Source: an uncultured bacterium
GTDB taxonomy: Bacteria; Bacillota_I; Bacilli_A; RF39; UBA660
Assembly: GCA_947169285.1 (NCBI GenBank)
Contig: CAMVPB010000001.1
Location: forward strand, 141,226-205,225
Length of the DNA: 64,000 nt
Direction: 5' to 3'
Part shown: in pieces, positions 9,815 to 18,766 of the stretch
Position numbering within the stretch: position 1 is the stretch's first letter
How the letters are laid out: the number at the start of each line of letters is the position of its first letter
Notes under the pieces: generated by a model
What the model was told of the DNA's origin: nothing
Databases searched by the model: none
What the model saw: only the letters and a program-made list of their open reading frames with translations
Program-made: the position numbers and the translations under genes

Positions 9815-10101
9815 TACCTAAACAATCTAGATATTAAACTTTCTTTATTTTTTTTCTTTTCTTCATCAAAATATGCTACACTATTAATTTTTCCTTTAAT
9901 ATAAATATTACCACCAGAAGTATCTAATTTTACTAACTCTAATTCTTCGCCTTTAATAAGAATGTAACCCATAACACTTTGTAAAAAGAATTCTTCTTTA
10001 TTAAAACTTTCTATTTTTTTAATTCCATTCATTTGTATTGTTTTTCTATCAATCATTTGTACATTATGGGTTAAAACTTGTATATCTTTATTCTTGTCCA
10101 T
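9814..10101 (-). CDS. yabP: Sporulation protein YabP
   Basis: YabP is a small mother-cell sporulation protein. The 95-residue product has the family pattern: a short start, HNVQMIDRKTIQMNGIKKIESFNKEEF with short beta strands, MGYILIKGEELELVKLD, then GNIYIKGKINSVAY and a charged tail. The ORF-track start lies 21 codons upstream inside the spoVG terminator; the ATG at 10101 has AGGAGG five bases before it and gives the usual length. It is followed without a gap by yabQ. Confidence 0.85.
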   Translation of the reverse strand: MDKNKDIQVLTHNVQMIDRKTIQMNGIKKIESFNKEEFFLQSVMGYILIKGEELELVKLDTSGGNIYIKGKINSVAYFDEEKKKNKESLISRLFR

Positions 10102-10142
10102 TTTTCCTCCTAAAAATATATATGAAGAAAAATGCTTTAATA

Positions 10143-10170
10143 TAACAAAAAAAGCTTTTTTCAAGCTTTT
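10143..10170 (-). terminator. spoVG terminator
   Basis: On the minus strand, AAAAGCTT-GAAAA-AAGCTTTT is followed by more T residues just after the spoVG stop. It separates spoVG from yabP. Confidence 0.7.
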
Positions 10171-10172
10171 TA

Positions 10173-10460
10173 TTATTCTTCTTCTGCTGGTTCAGAATTA
10201 ACTTCTTCAGCGTTTTCGTATGCATCAAAAATTTCTCTTTCAAACATACTTCTGCATTCTTGAGTTATTGGATGAGCAATATCTTCAAATTCACCATCAG
10301 CTTTTTTACGGCTTGGCATTGCGATAAATAATCCTCTTTCTCCTTCAATAATTCTGATGTTTGTAACAACGAAACAATCATCTAAAACTACTGAAGCAAA
10401 ACCTCTAATACGTGAATTCTCTTTTTGAATTTTACGTACTTTAACAGATGTTATTTTCAT
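10173..10460 (-). CDS. spoVG: RNA-binding regulator SpoVG
   Basis: This 95-residue protein is a clear SpoVG, a nucleic-acid-binding regulator involved in sporulation, septation control and virulence in various Gram-positives. It has the conserved core ITSVKVRKIQKENSRIRGFASVVLDDCFVVTNIRIIEGERGLFIAMPSRK, followed by FEDIAHPITQECRSMFE and an acidic tail. A strong AGGAGG site precedes the ATG. It lies downstream of veg and upstream of yabP, in the same neighbourhood as in Bacillus though not the identical order. Confidence 0.96.
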   Translation of the reverse strand: MKITSVKVRKIQKENSRIRGFASVVLDDCFVVTNIRIIEGERGLFIAMPSRKKADGEFEDIAHPITQECRSMFEREIFDAYENAEEVNSEPAEEE

Positions 10461-10522
10461 TTTGTTTCCTCCTTATGTATATATTTTTATTTTACACCTT
10501 AAAATTCTTTATTACAAGTATT

Positions 10523-10735
10523 TTAATTAATTTTAAATATAATGTTTTTAGTTAATACATCTGAATAAGAAAACGACTTTATTTCGTTATCAGTTTTGAT
10601 AGTGAATAAAAATGGATAAGCATTTAGTATTATGCCTTCTATATATTCATACTTATTTCTACCTATGTCAATTTTTGCTAATACTTTTTCCCCAATCATA
10701 TTGCTTATTTCTTCTTTTATTTTTTCAATTTTCAT
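10523..10735 (-). CDS. veg: Veg protein
   Basis: The 70-residue product resembles Veg of B. subtilis, a small protein that stimulates biofilm gene expression and is highly expressed in growing cells. Shared features are the opening KIKEEISNMIGEKVLAKIDIGRNK, the strand pair EYIEGIILNAYPFLFTIK and the motif FSYSDVLT (FSYSDIL in family members). It begins immediately after the yabG stop, as in B. subtilis where veg also follows yabG. It uses GGAGAA inside the yabG end as its ribosome site. Confidence 0.85.
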   Translation of the reverse strand: MKIEKIKEEISNMIGEKVLAKIDIGRNKYEYIEGIILNAYPFLFTIKTDNEIKSFSYSDVLTKNIIFKIN

Positions 10736-11515
10736 TTATTCTCCATTTCTAGGATAGCCAATATACATGGTTCCTTTTGTTCTAATACCGCCTATCCCAT
10801 CTGGTCCATATTTTGTTTTAGATAATATGTCTATTAAATCAATTTCTTTACTTTTATCTGTATAACTAAGTGTTACTGCAATTATTGCAGGATCTAAAGC
10901 GTGAATATTAACTCTTTTTGGGCTAGATGCAAAAGTTGCTCCTGATTTAATTAAATTTTCATAATCACTTTGACAAGCACCTGCTATTATTATTAAACCA
11001 TCATTAGACTTTTCATATTCTCTAGCTTTTCGAACTGTTTTTATGAAATTTATACTATTTTTATATTTTGTATTTTCTTTGCCTCTTCCATAAAATGCAT
11101 CATGGCCCGTTACTATTAAAATATCAGGTTTTACCTCTTCAAGATATCCAATTATTTTATTCGGCATTTCCTTTTCATTTAAAGATTTACCATAAGCAAG
11201 TACATGAGCTTTTTTATAAAATTCCATACATTTTTTTAAATAATCATCATCACCATCTATGTGAAGAATTTTACCTGGAAGATAAAAATAATCACTTCTA
11301 TTTAATAGTCTGCCATTTAATACTTTATCAGCATAAGAATAATCACAATTAACTGCCTTTGTATCAAGTTTTACTAAATCTTTCTCATCTGCATCAGCAT
11401 ACAATCTCAATTCTACGCCTTTTAAATAGCAAATATTTTTTTTCTTATTTATAACTTTAAAAACAATATCGTTGTTATGAGATTTTCTAGTAACAATATC
11501 TCCAATTAAAATCAC
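10736..11515 (-). CDS. yabG: Sporulation protease YabG
   Basis: YabG is a mother-cell-specific peptidase that processes spore coat proteins. The 259-residue product has the N-terminal SH3-like part (GDIVTRKSHNNDIVFKV), then DYLKKCMEFYKK, the conserved PDILIVTGHDAFY, and GACQSDYENLIKSGATFASSPKRVNIHALDPA. It starts at a GTG preceded by AGGTG, which I accept because no later ATG keeps the conserved N-terminus. It sits between rsmA and veg exactly as in B. subtilis. Confidence 0.93.
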   Translation of the reverse strand: MILIGDIVTRKSHNNDIVFKVINKKKNICYLKGVELRLYADADEKDLVKLDTKAVNCDYSYADKVLNGRLLNRSDYFYLPGKILHIDGDDDYLKKCMEFYKKAHVLAYGKSLNEKEMPNKIIGYLEEVKPDILIVTGHDAFYGRGKENTKYKNSINFIKTVRKAREYEKSNDGLIIIAGACQSDYENLIKSGATFASSPKRVNIHALDPAIIAVTLSYTDKSKEIDLIDILSKTKYGPDGIGGIRTKGTMYIGYPRNGE

Positions 11516-11562
11516 TTTATCACCTAAAAAATTATATTCAAATAAATAAAAAATATATCTAA

Positions 11563-12348
11563 CTATAAATTGTTAGATATATCTATAAATTCTTCTACTG
11601 TGAGAGATTCAGCTCTTGCTGTTAAATCTTTGTTATATTTTTTCAATACATTATTTATTTTTTCTAAATCATATTTTTTTAAATTGTTTTTCAAATTTTT
11701 TCTTTTAAATTGAAACGAATCTTTTATAAGCTTATAAAATACATTTTCATTATTTACTTTCAATTTACTTTCTTTGCTTTTAAATTTAATAACCACACTA
11801 TCGACTTTTGGGACTGGAAAAAAACAATTTTTGGAAACAATTGCAACTTTAGAAATGTCATAATTATATTGTAGAAAAACACTTATTGATCCATAATCTT
11901 TTGTGTTTGGAACAGCAGAAAACCTTTCTGCAACTTCTTTTTGAACCATTAAAATCATTTCAGTTGGATTTGATTCTTTTGTTATTTTATTTATTATTGC
12001 AGTAGTAATATAATATGGTAAATTTGCTACAAAATATAAATTCTTATATTTTTTAGTTTTTAAAAATTTATTTAAGTCTATATTTAAAAAGTCTTCATAT
12101 ATTATTTTTAAATTATTATTATCTTTTTCTAGTTTATCTAATTCTTCTTTTAATCTGGTATCTATTTCAAATGAAATAACATTTGCATTTAATTCTACTA
12201 ATTTCTTTGTTAATGCTCCACTACCAGGACCGATTTCAATTATTATTGAATCTTCTCTTATATCAATTGAATTTATAATTTTATTTATAATATTTTGATC
12301 AATTAAAAAATTTTGACCAAGAGATTTCTTGTATTCAAAATTTTTCAT
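11563..12348 (-). CDS. rsmA: 16S rRNA dimethyladenosine methyltransferase RsmA
   Basis: RsmA (KsgA) dimethylates two adjacent adenines in the 3' loop of 16S rRNA using S-adenosylmethionine. The SAM site IEIGPGSGALT and the catalytic NLPYYI are clear, as is the N-terminal KKSLGQNFLID signature. The track begins at a GTG that belongs to the ribosome site AGGGTGG; I start at the ATG nine bases later. It begins just after the stop of the 3D-domain gene. The length is normal at about 261 residues. Confidence 0.95.
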   Translation of the reverse strand: MKNFEYKKSLGQNFLIDQNIINKIINSIDIREDSIIIEIGPGSGALTKKLVELNANVISFEIDTRLKEELDKLEKDNNNLKIIYEDFLNIDLNKFLKTKKYKNLYFVANLPYYITTAIINKITKESNPTEMILMVQKEVAERFSAVPNTKDYGSISVFLQYNYDISKVAIVSKNCFFPVPKVDSVVIKFKSKESKLKVNNENVFYKLIKDSFQFKRKNLKNNLKKYDLEKINNVLKKYNKDLTARAESLTVEEFIDISNNL

Positions 12349-12350
12349 TA

Positions 12351-12899
12351 TTACCACCCTAATCTTAAAACTTCAAATTCCAAATTTTTTATTCTTCCAA
12401 CTTTTTTGCGTGCTTCATCTTCAGTATTCATTAACAAGTCTATGTTATTTCCACCAACGCCTCTGTCCATAACAACTGCTACAATAGGCTCTGATGAGAC
12501 TTTTCCAACTTTAAACCTTAAGATTGTCCCACATGGATACCTTTTACTACTAGCTACCATTCTGATCGTTCCATATTCTTTATCATCAAAGAAAATACCT
12601 TTTTCTAACACATTTATCCTTGGCTTACATGCAACGATTCCAGAACATAGCGGGCAATCTCCAGCATAACCAGTCAAACTGCCTACAAATGTAGTTTCTG
12701 GTTGATATAATGCAGTTTTATAAGACTCTTCTTGTTGATTTGATATTACCTCATAATTTATTGATTTATTCAAATTGTCATTTTTAACAACAGTAATAGA
12801 TGTTCTTTTCATTTCAGTGGTTGTAATAAACATAACAAAAAATAATAAAGAAAAAATTCTAAAATATGTTACCCATTTTTTTGGCTTGTATTTTTTCAT
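12351..12899 (-). CDS. 3D-domain cell-wall protein (YabE-like)
   Basis: This 182-residue secreted or membrane-anchored protein has a basic N-terminus, one hydrophobic segment (about 14-28) and a C-terminal 3D domain named after three conserved aspartates. The domain reads GYAGDCPLCSG, then IRMVASSKRYPCGTILRF, VVMDRGVGGNNIDLLM and ends LEFEVLRLGW. Such domains occur in lytic transglycosylases and resuscitation-promoting factors. The position between tatD and rsmA corresponds to yabE in B. subtilis, but the DUF348 and G5 parts of YabE are missing. The start at 12899 uses AAAGGTG. Confidence 0.85.
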   Translation of the reverse strand: MKKYKPKKWVTYFRIFSLLFFVMFITTTEMKRTSITVVKNDNLNKSINYEVISNQQEESYKTALYQPETTFVGSLTGYAGDCPLCSGIVACKPRINVLEKGIFFDDKEYGTIRMVASSKRYPCGTILRFKVGKVSSEPIVAVVMDRGVGGNNIDLLMNTEDEARKKVGRIKNLEFEVLRLGW

Positions 12900-12935
12900 T
12901 TTCTTCACCTTTCTAACAATAAAATTATATCATTT

Positions 12936-13700
12936 TTAGTCTTTAATGTCAAAAATTTTATAGCAATTTTTAGTAGTAATTTTTCCTAATTCTTCCAATG
13001 ATATATTAAAAATTTTTGATAAAAATTTTGCCGTCTCTAAAACATATTTTGGTTCATTTTGTTTACCACGAAATGGTTCAGGAGTCATATACGGAGAATC
13101 TGTCTCTAACACTATGTTTTTCAATCCGATTTTATTAATATAATTCTTCAAATTACAATTTTTAAAAGTAATTAATCCTCCTATACCAAGTTTATATCCG
13201 ATTTTTATATATTCCATTGCAGTCTCATAAGAACCAGAATAGCAGTGTATAACACCCTTTATATTATATTTCTTTAATATATTAATTGTATCTAATGTTG
13301 CTTCTCGTGAATGAATTATTACTGATTTATTATATTTTTTGGCTAAAGCCATTTGAAATTCTAAAAGTTTAATTTGATCTTCTTTATTTTCTTTTCCATA
13401 ATAATAATCAAGCCCTATTTCTCCAATTGCAATAAAATTTTTATCATTTAAATTTTTAACAATATAATTCTCTAATTTTTCTTTTATTTTTTCATTAACA
13501 TTAGTTACATCCTCTGGATGTATTCCCAAAGCATAATAAAAATTGTGCTCATGAGATATTTTTATAACATTTTCAATGTTGTTAATACTTGTAGCACAAT
13601 TAATTATTTTTACAATTCCATTTTCTTTTGCACTTTCTACAATATCATCAATATTTTTATAATATTCATCATAAATATGTGCATGACTATCTACTAACAT
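12936..13700 (-). CDS. tatD: TatD-family metal-dependent DNase
   Basis: TatD proteins are TIM-barrel metal hydrolases with DNase activity, the YabD counterpart in this gene order. The metal-binding residues are in DSHAHIYD, GEIGLDYYY, VIHSREA, VIHCYSG and ETDSPYMTPEP, all intact. The length of about 254 residues is normal. The track start is six codons upstream; the ATG at 13700 follows AGGTGTTTT, the commonest ribosome-site layout in this window. It is the first of the yabD-yabE-ksgA-like series. Confidence 0.95.
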   Translation of the reverse strand: MLVDSHAHIYDEYYKNIDDIVESAKENGIVKIINCATSINNIENVIKISHEHNFYYALGIHPEDVTNVNEKIKEKLENYIVKNLNDKNFIAIGEIGLDYYYGKENKEDQIKLLEFQMALAKKYNKSVIIHSREATLDTINILKKYNIKGVIHCYSGSYETAMEYIKIGYKLGIGGLITFKNCNLKNYINKIGLKNIVLETDSPYMTPEPFRGKQNEPKYVLETAKFLSKIFNISLEELGKITTKNCYKIFDIKD

Positions 13701-13707
13701 AAAACAC

Positions 13708-13902
13708 CTATTTTTCATTTGTCATTATTAGCATGTATTTTAATAAATAATAATCTAACGAAAATAAAAATACAAACCAATAAAAATGTTTTAAATTAAT
13801 GCTATCAATTATTATGTTTAATAATAACAAAATAATTGTAAATACAACAAACTTCTTATCTACTTCATACTTCAATAATTCTTTTATTGTTTTCATACGC
13901 AT
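13708..13902 (-). CDS. Small hydrophobic protein of unknown function
   Basis: A 64-residue ORF between spoVT and tatD with a charged N-terminus (MRMKTIKELLKYEVDKK) and two hydrophobic segments (about 19-35 and 40-58). I do not recognise a family. Its ribosome site is weak (AATGG), so the start is uncertain. The spacing to tatD, only a few bases, and the lack of any competing ORF make it plausible as a small membrane protein co-transcribed with tatD. In AT-rich DNA a hydrophobic ORF of this length could also arise by chance. Confidence 0.4.
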   Translation of the reverse strand: MRMKTIKELLKYEVDKKFVVFTIILLLLNIIIDSINLKHFYWFVFLFSLDYYLLKYMLIMTNEK

Positions 13903-13979
13903 CCATTAAAATATAGCAATTTAAAAAAAATCTTTCAACAAGTTTTACGTTTTTTTTCTTTTTTTGACATTTTTTTACA

Positions 13980-14489
13980 TTATTCAAGTTTTTCTTTTAA
14001 AAGAAATACAAATATTTCTACAACTAATAAATCTTTTTCTTCTATCTTATTTTCATTATATAATACTATACTGCCAAGAATATCTGTATTTACTATTATT
14101 GGACAAAAATAGTAATTACTTTTTACTTCTAATTCATTTGTAATTTTTAATGGTTTATTTTCTAAGTATTGTTTTCTTGAATCAATTAATTCTATAAATT
14201 GATGAGATAGTTTTCTATCTTTTATTTCATTTGTTTTTTTACAAACTAACAAAACATTTTCTTTATCAGTAATAATAAAATTTGATTTTAAAAATCTTTC
14301 TAATATGCAAAAGTAACTATTTAATATATCTTTTAAATTTTTTAATCTATAAAATTTTTCTAAAATTATTTTGTCATCATTAATAGATATTTCTAAATCA
14401 TCACTATTTTTTATATTTAAGTTCTTTCTAAGTTCTTTTGGAATCACTATTCTACCAAGTTCATCTACTTTTCTTACTATTCCAGACAT
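13980..14489 (-). CDS. spoVT: Sporulation regulator SpoVT
   Basis: SpoVT is an AbrB-type transcription factor that adjusts forespore gene expression. Residues 1-50 form the swapped-hairpin DNA-binding domain with the SpoVT/AbrB signature GIVRKVDELGRIVIPKELRKNLNI. Residues 55-169 form a GAF-like domain of about the usual length, with NYYFCPIIVNTDILGSIVLY. The N-terminus is very like SpoVT and AbrB both; the GAF domain separates it from AbrB. It diverges from ppa across a short shared promoter region. Confidence 0.88.
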   Translation of the reverse strand: MSGIVRKVDELGRIVIPKELRKNLNIKNSDDLEISINDDKIILEKFYRLKNLKDILNSYFCILERFLKSNFIITDKENVLLVCKKTNEIKDRKLSHQFIELIDSRKQYLENKPLKITNELEVKSNYYFCPIIVNTDILGSIVLYNENKIEEKDLLVVEIFVFLLKEKLE

Positions 14490-14592
14490 AAACCCTTCTT
14501 TCTTTATTATTTTTAACCCATATAATAAGGATTATACATTTGACTTTTATATTTTTTTAAAATATACTTTTATTATAGAAAGAAGTGATAAT

Positions 14593-15057
14593 ATGACAGT
14601 TGAAGCTACAATTGAAATACCTAAAAATACTAGGAATAAATATGAAATCGATAAGAAAACAGGAAAAATTAAATTAGATAGAGTCTTATATTCATCATTA
14701 TCTTATCCAGGCGAATATGGTTTTATAAATAACACACTTTCAGATGATGGTGATCCCTTGGATATATTAATCCTTGCTGATAATCCAACTTTTCCTGGCT
14801 GTATTGTTGATGCAAGAATAATAGGATATTTAGATGTTATAGACAACGGAGAAGGAGATCAAAAAGTAATTGCCGTTTTAGATAAAGATCCTAGAGCAAG
14901 CCAAATTAATGAAATTAACGATTTGCATGAACATCAATTAATTGAAATAAAAGATTTTTTTCAAAATTATAAGAATTTACAAAACATTTCAGTAATTGCA
15001 AAGGATTTTCATACAAGATTAGAAGCTGAAGAATTAATTAAAAAAACAACAATATAA
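14593..15057 (+). CDS. ppa: Soluble inorganic pyrophosphatase (family I)
   Basis: The enzyme hydrolyses pyrophosphate to two phosphates and so drives biosynthetic reactions. At 154 residues it has the family I signature DGDPLDIL, preceded by PGEYGFINNT and followed by GDQKVIAVLDKDPR. These supply the magnesium-binding aspartates. The ORF track extends the frame 74 codons upstream across the spoVT start; the ATG at 14593 with AGAAGTGAT gives the right N-terminus (MTVEATIEIPKNTRNKYE). Most Bacilli instead use the unrelated family II manganese enzyme, so a family I enzyme here is a mild marker of lineage. Confidence 0.93.
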   Translation: MTVEATIEIPKNTRNKYEIDKKTGKIKLDRVLYSSLSYPGEYGFINNTLSDDGDPLDILILADNPTFPGCIVDARIIGYLDVIDNGEGDQKVIAVLDKDPRASQINEINDLHEHQLIEIKDFFQNYKNLQNISVIAKDFHTRLEAEELIKKTTI

Positions 15058-15088
15058 AAAATGAAGTTATTTGTTTACTTCATTTTTT
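15056..15088. terminator. Bidirectional terminator between ppa and mfd
   Basis: An 11-base inverted repeat (AAAAATGAAGT / ACTTCATTTTT) with a nine-base loop and flanking A and T runs lies just after the ppa stop and overlaps the mfd stop, so it can end both convergent transcripts. Confidence 0.8.
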
Positions 15089-18000
15089 ATATACTTTAAT
15101 ACTTCTAGAATATAGTATAAATAATGCTTTTCATAATCAAGTTTTAATAATGATAATACAATAAAATTATTTCTATAAACAAATGCAAATTTAGAATTTA
15201 ATCTCACTGTGTAAACAAATAAATTTTCTATATCTAATTTCTTATATATATTTTCTTCTATTTTTAATGATATTTTCATATTATCATTTATTAATATTTT
15301 AATATCTAAATATCTTAATATGTTTTCTACATATTCTTGAATCATATAATTCTCAATTTTATCATCAATAAAACCAAATCTATCAATTATCTCATCTTTT
15401 AATTTTTTATAGTCTTCATCATTGTTTATACTATTTATTTTATTATGAAGTTCTATTATTAATTCATCTTCTTCTGAATAGTTTTTATCTATATGTGTTG
15501 AGACATTATCTAGTAACGTTTGAGTATCTTTGTTTTCTTCTTTAGTACCATTTAATTCTTCATTTATAAGCTCCAAATACAAATCAACACCAACCGAATC
15601 AATAAAACCTGCTTGTTCAGTACCAAGCATATCTCCGGCTCCTCTAATACTCAAATCTCTCATTGCTATTTTATAACCACTACCTAAATTAGTGAATTCT
15701 TTTATTGCATTTAATCTTTTAACTGCTGTTTCACTTAATATAGATTTTGAATCATACATTAAGTATGTATAAGCTATTTTATTACTTCTACCAACTCTAC
15801 CTCTTATCTGATAAAGTTGACTAAGACCATAATGATCAGCATCAATAACTATCATAGTATTAGCATTTGGAATGTCAATTCCATTCTCAATTATTGTTGT
15901 ACTTAATAAAACATTAAATTCATTATTATAAAATTCAGTCATTATATTTTGAATTTTTTCTTTATCCATTTTGCCATGTGCATACTTAAAAGTTATATTA
16001 GGCATAAGATGTTGAAATTTTTTTAAAGTTTCTTCCATTTTTTTAATATTGTTATAAAGAATAAATACCTGTCCATTACGAGAAACTTCCTTTTGAATAA
16101 CTTCTTTTAATAATAATTCGTCATACGCAATGACATAAGTTTGAACTGGATATCTATTTTTTGGTGGTGTTTCAATTAAAGATAAGTCTCTAATACCTGT
16201 TAATGACATTTGAAGAGATCTTGGTATTGGAGTTGCTGATACACTTAATATATGTACATTATTTTTATATTTTTTTATTTTTTCTTTGTGCATCACACCA
16301 AAACGTTGTTCTTCATCTATTACCAATAATCCTAAATTTTTAGGCTTTATATCATCACTTAATAACCTATGAGTACCAATTAAAACATCAATTTTTCCTG
16401 TAGATAAATCTTCCAAAATTTTTTTAGTATCTTTTGGCGTGTTGTATCTATTTAATAATCTTATATTTACTCCGTAATTTTTAAATCTATTTATAGCATT
16501 ATCATATTGCTGCTGCGAAAGTAATGTTGTTGGGCACAAATATAACACTTGCTTATTATTCATAACTGCTTTAAAAATAGCTCTAAATATTACTTCTGTT
16601 TTTCCATAACCAACATCTCCACATAATAGTCTATCCATTGGTTTAGAAGATTCTAAATCTTTCTTTATTTCATTAATTGCTTTAATTTGATCAACAGTTG
16701 GTTCATATTGAAATTCGGATTCAAATTGTAATTGCAATGCACCATCTTTTTCATATGGTGTTACTACTGCATTAGTTCTTGCTCTATATAATTTTATTAA
16801 TTCTTCTGATATTTCTTTTATTTTATTCTTGATTCTATTTTTTACTTTCTCCCACTCGAAAGAATTTAATCTTTGTATATTTGGTTTAGCACCATCTTTA
16901 GAAGAATATTTATATAATTTTTCTAGACTATTGACTGGTATATATAATTTATCAGTACCTTTGTACTGTAAAAGAATATAGTCATTTTCAAAACCATTTT
17001 TTCTAATTGTTGTTATTCCCATATAAACACCTATTCCATGCTTTTTATGAACAACATAATCTCCTACTTTTAAATCTTCTATACTGGTTATTCTCTTACC
17101 AACTTTATATTTAATATTATAATTATAACTATTATTGGATTTTTTTAAATCATTTGAAGAATAATAATATTTTTTATTATATATAAAACCTCTATTTAAT
17201 ACTTCATCTATAACTTTAATATTATTTTGTACTAATAATTCGTTTAATTTCTTGTTTATTGAATATATTACCCCACAATTATTTTTAATATCATTTATAA
17301 ATTTTTCTGTATTCTCATTATAATTTACTATTTCTTCTGCGACAATTTTATAGTCATATTCATTATTATAGTTATCAATTAAATCAACATATATTTTATT
17401 CTTTATATAGTTTATATCAAAATTATAGTTTCTATTTTCCTCATAATATTTAGCTTGCTCATTTATAGTTTCAATACTCTTAATAATCTTACTATAATCT
17501 TGAATCAAAGTAATAGGATCATTGAGATAATCAATAATACTTGAATTTGAATTGTCATATTCATCAGTCACAGGTAACACGTTTATCATATTTAATTCTT
17601 TAATTGATAATTGAGTTACTTCATCAAAAGATTTTATTTTTTCTATTTGATCATCAAAAAATTCGATTCTAATAGGATGTTCTTGATCAATTGGAAAAAC
17701 ATCTAATATAAAACCTCTTACAGAATATTCACCTGTATTAGTAACAACTGTATCTCTTTTGTATCCTATTTCTTCTAATTTTTTTAAAACATTTTCTCTA
17801 TTACATTTATTATTTATTTTAAAATTTAAAGACATATTTTTAAAAGAATTTAAAGAAGGTAATTGTTTAAAGTATGAATTAATTGGGCACACAACTATCT
17901 TCTTTTTTTTGCTTGAAATACTATTTAATAAACTCATTCTCATGTATAATAAGTCTGGAGAAGCTGCGATTGCCTTTTTAGTTAAATAGTCATCATCTGG

Positions 18001-18210
18001 AAAAATATAGACCTCATCATAATAATTTTTTAAATTAAAAAATAATTTGTTAGCTTCATTTAAGTTAGAAGTTAATAACAATAAATTTTTTTCTTCATGT
18101 GAAAAAATATATAATATCAACTGATTATATATTTCATTATCAACACATGATATTTTCGTATTATTCTTGATTTCAAAATTAAATAAGTTTTTATATAGAT
18201 TGTTTCTCAT
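15067..18210 (-). CDS. mfd: Transcription-repair coupling factor Mfd
   Basis: Mfd is the DNA translocase that removes RNA polymerase stalled at lesions and recruits UvrA. The 1047 residues contain the UvrB-like N-terminal module (about 1-330), the RNA polymerase interaction domain around 380-450 (KVGDYVVHKKHGIGVYMGI), and the RecG-type helicase motor with GDVGYGKTEV and DEEQRFGV. The motor also shows QIRGRVGRS. The C-terminal TRCF domain (about 900-1047) follows. It is somewhat shorter than the B. subtilis protein. It overlaps pth by about 20 bases. Confidence 0.96.
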   Translation of the reverse strand: MRNNLYKNLFNFEIKNNTKISCVDNEIYNQLILYIFSHEEKNLLLLTSNLNEANKLFFNLKNYYDEVYIFPDDDYLTKKAIAASPDLLYMRMSLLNSISSKKKKIVVCPINSYFKQLPSLNSFKNMSLNFKINNKCNRENVLKKLEEIGYKRDTVVTNTGEYSVRGFILDVFPIDQEHPIRIEFFDDQIEKIKSFDEVTQLSIKELNMINVLPVTDEYDNSNSSIIDYLNDPITLIQDYSKIIKSIETINEQAKYYEENRNYNFDINYIKNKIYVDLIDNYNNEYDYKIVAEEIVNYNENTEKFINDIKNNCGVIYSINKKLNELLVQNNIKVIDEVLNRGFIYNKKYYYSSNDLKKSNNSYNYNIKYKVGKRITSIEDLKVGDYVVHKKHGIGVYMGITTIRKNGFENDYILLQYKGTDKLYIPVNSLEKLYKYSSKDGAKPNIQRLNSFEWEKVKNRIKNKIKEISEELIKLYRARTNAVVTPYEKDGALQLQFESEFQYEPTVDQIKAINEIKKDLESSKPMDRLLCGDVGYGKTEVIFRAIFKAVMNNKQVLYLCPTTLLSQQQYDNAINRFKNYGVNIRLLNRYNTPKDTKKILEDLSTGKIDVLIGTHRLLSDDIKPKNLGLLVIDEEQRFGVMHKEKIKKYKNNVHILSVSATPIPRSLQMSLTGIRDLSLIETPPKNRYPVQTYVIAYDELLLKEVIQKEVSRNGQVFILYNNIKKMEETLKKFQHLMPNITFKYAHGKMDKEKIQNIMTEFYNNEFNVLLSTTIIENGIDIPNANTMIVIDADHYGLSQLYQIRGRVGRSNKIAYTYLMYDSKSILSETAVKRLNAIKEFTNLGSGYKIAMRDLSIRGAGDMLGTEQAGFIDSVGVDLYLELINEELNGTKEENKDTQTLLDNVSTHIDKNYSEEDELIIELHNKINSINNDEDYKKLKDEIIDRFGFIDDKIENYMIQEYVENILRYLDIKILINDNMKISLKIEENIYKKLDIENLFVYTVRLNSKFAFVYRNNFIVLSLLKLDYEKHYLYYILEVLKYIKNEVNK

Positions 18211-18766
18211 TTTTTATTCCATTGTATTTGCTCATTAATTTTTCAAAATCAATATTCGAAAAATCTTCAATTATATTATTTGTAATTTTAAAAATATTAT
18301 TTAGTTTTTCTAATTCTTCTGAATTAAAGCTACTCAAAACATAATCTTTTAATTTAAATTTATTTTTTGAAATTCCTATTTTAACACGTTTAATATTTTT
18401 TGTTTTTAATTTGTTTATTATATCGTTAATTCCATTATGTCCACCAGAAGAACCTGATTTTTTAATTTTTAATTCACCCACTTCAAAATTTATGTCATCA
18501 TATATAACTAATATATCATCTACATTTAAGTCAAAATAATTTTTAAATTCTAATACTGCATCACCAGATATATTCATAAATGTTTGAGGTTTTAATAATA
18601 TTACTTTTTCATTATTTACCATAGTTTCTGCATATAAAGCATTAAATTTATTCTTAAAAATCAAATTATTTGAACTAGAAAAAGCATCAACTGCCATAAA
18701 GCCGACGTTATGTCTTGTTTTTTCATATTCCTTACCAGGATTTCCTAATCCAACTATTAATTTCAT
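18191..18766 (-). CDS. pth: Peptidyl-tRNA hydrolase
   Basis: Pth frees tRNA from peptidyl-tRNAs that fall off the ribosome. The 191-residue product has LIVGLGNPGKEYEKTRHNVGF with the catalytic histidine, KPQTFMNISG with the conserved asparagine, and DDINFEVGELKIKKSGSSGGHNGI. The start overlaps the rsmI stop by four bases and the end overlaps mfd, suggesting one transcript rsmI-pth-mfd. Pth upstream of mfd is the same as in B. subtilis. Confidence 0.96.
   Translation of the reverse strand: MKLIVGLGNPGKEYEKTRHNVGFMAVDAFSSSNNLIFKNKFNALYAETMVNNEKVILLKPQTFMNISGDAVLEFKNYFDLNVDDILVIYDDINFEVGELKIKKSGSSGGHNGINDIINKLKTKNIKRVKIGISKNKFKLKDYVLSSFNSEELEKLNNIFKITNNIIEDFSNIDFEKLMSKYNGIKNEKQSI

Noticed and set aside
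12313-12669. 118-residue plus-strand ORF across rsmA and the 3D-domain gene
   Set aside because: Antisense to two well-supported genes; composition matches reverse frames elsewhere.
14371-14592. Long N-terminal extension of ppa given by the ORF track
   Set aside because: It overlaps spoVT on the other strand, is hydrophobic and not part of pyrophosphatases; a good ribosome site precedes the ATG at 14593.
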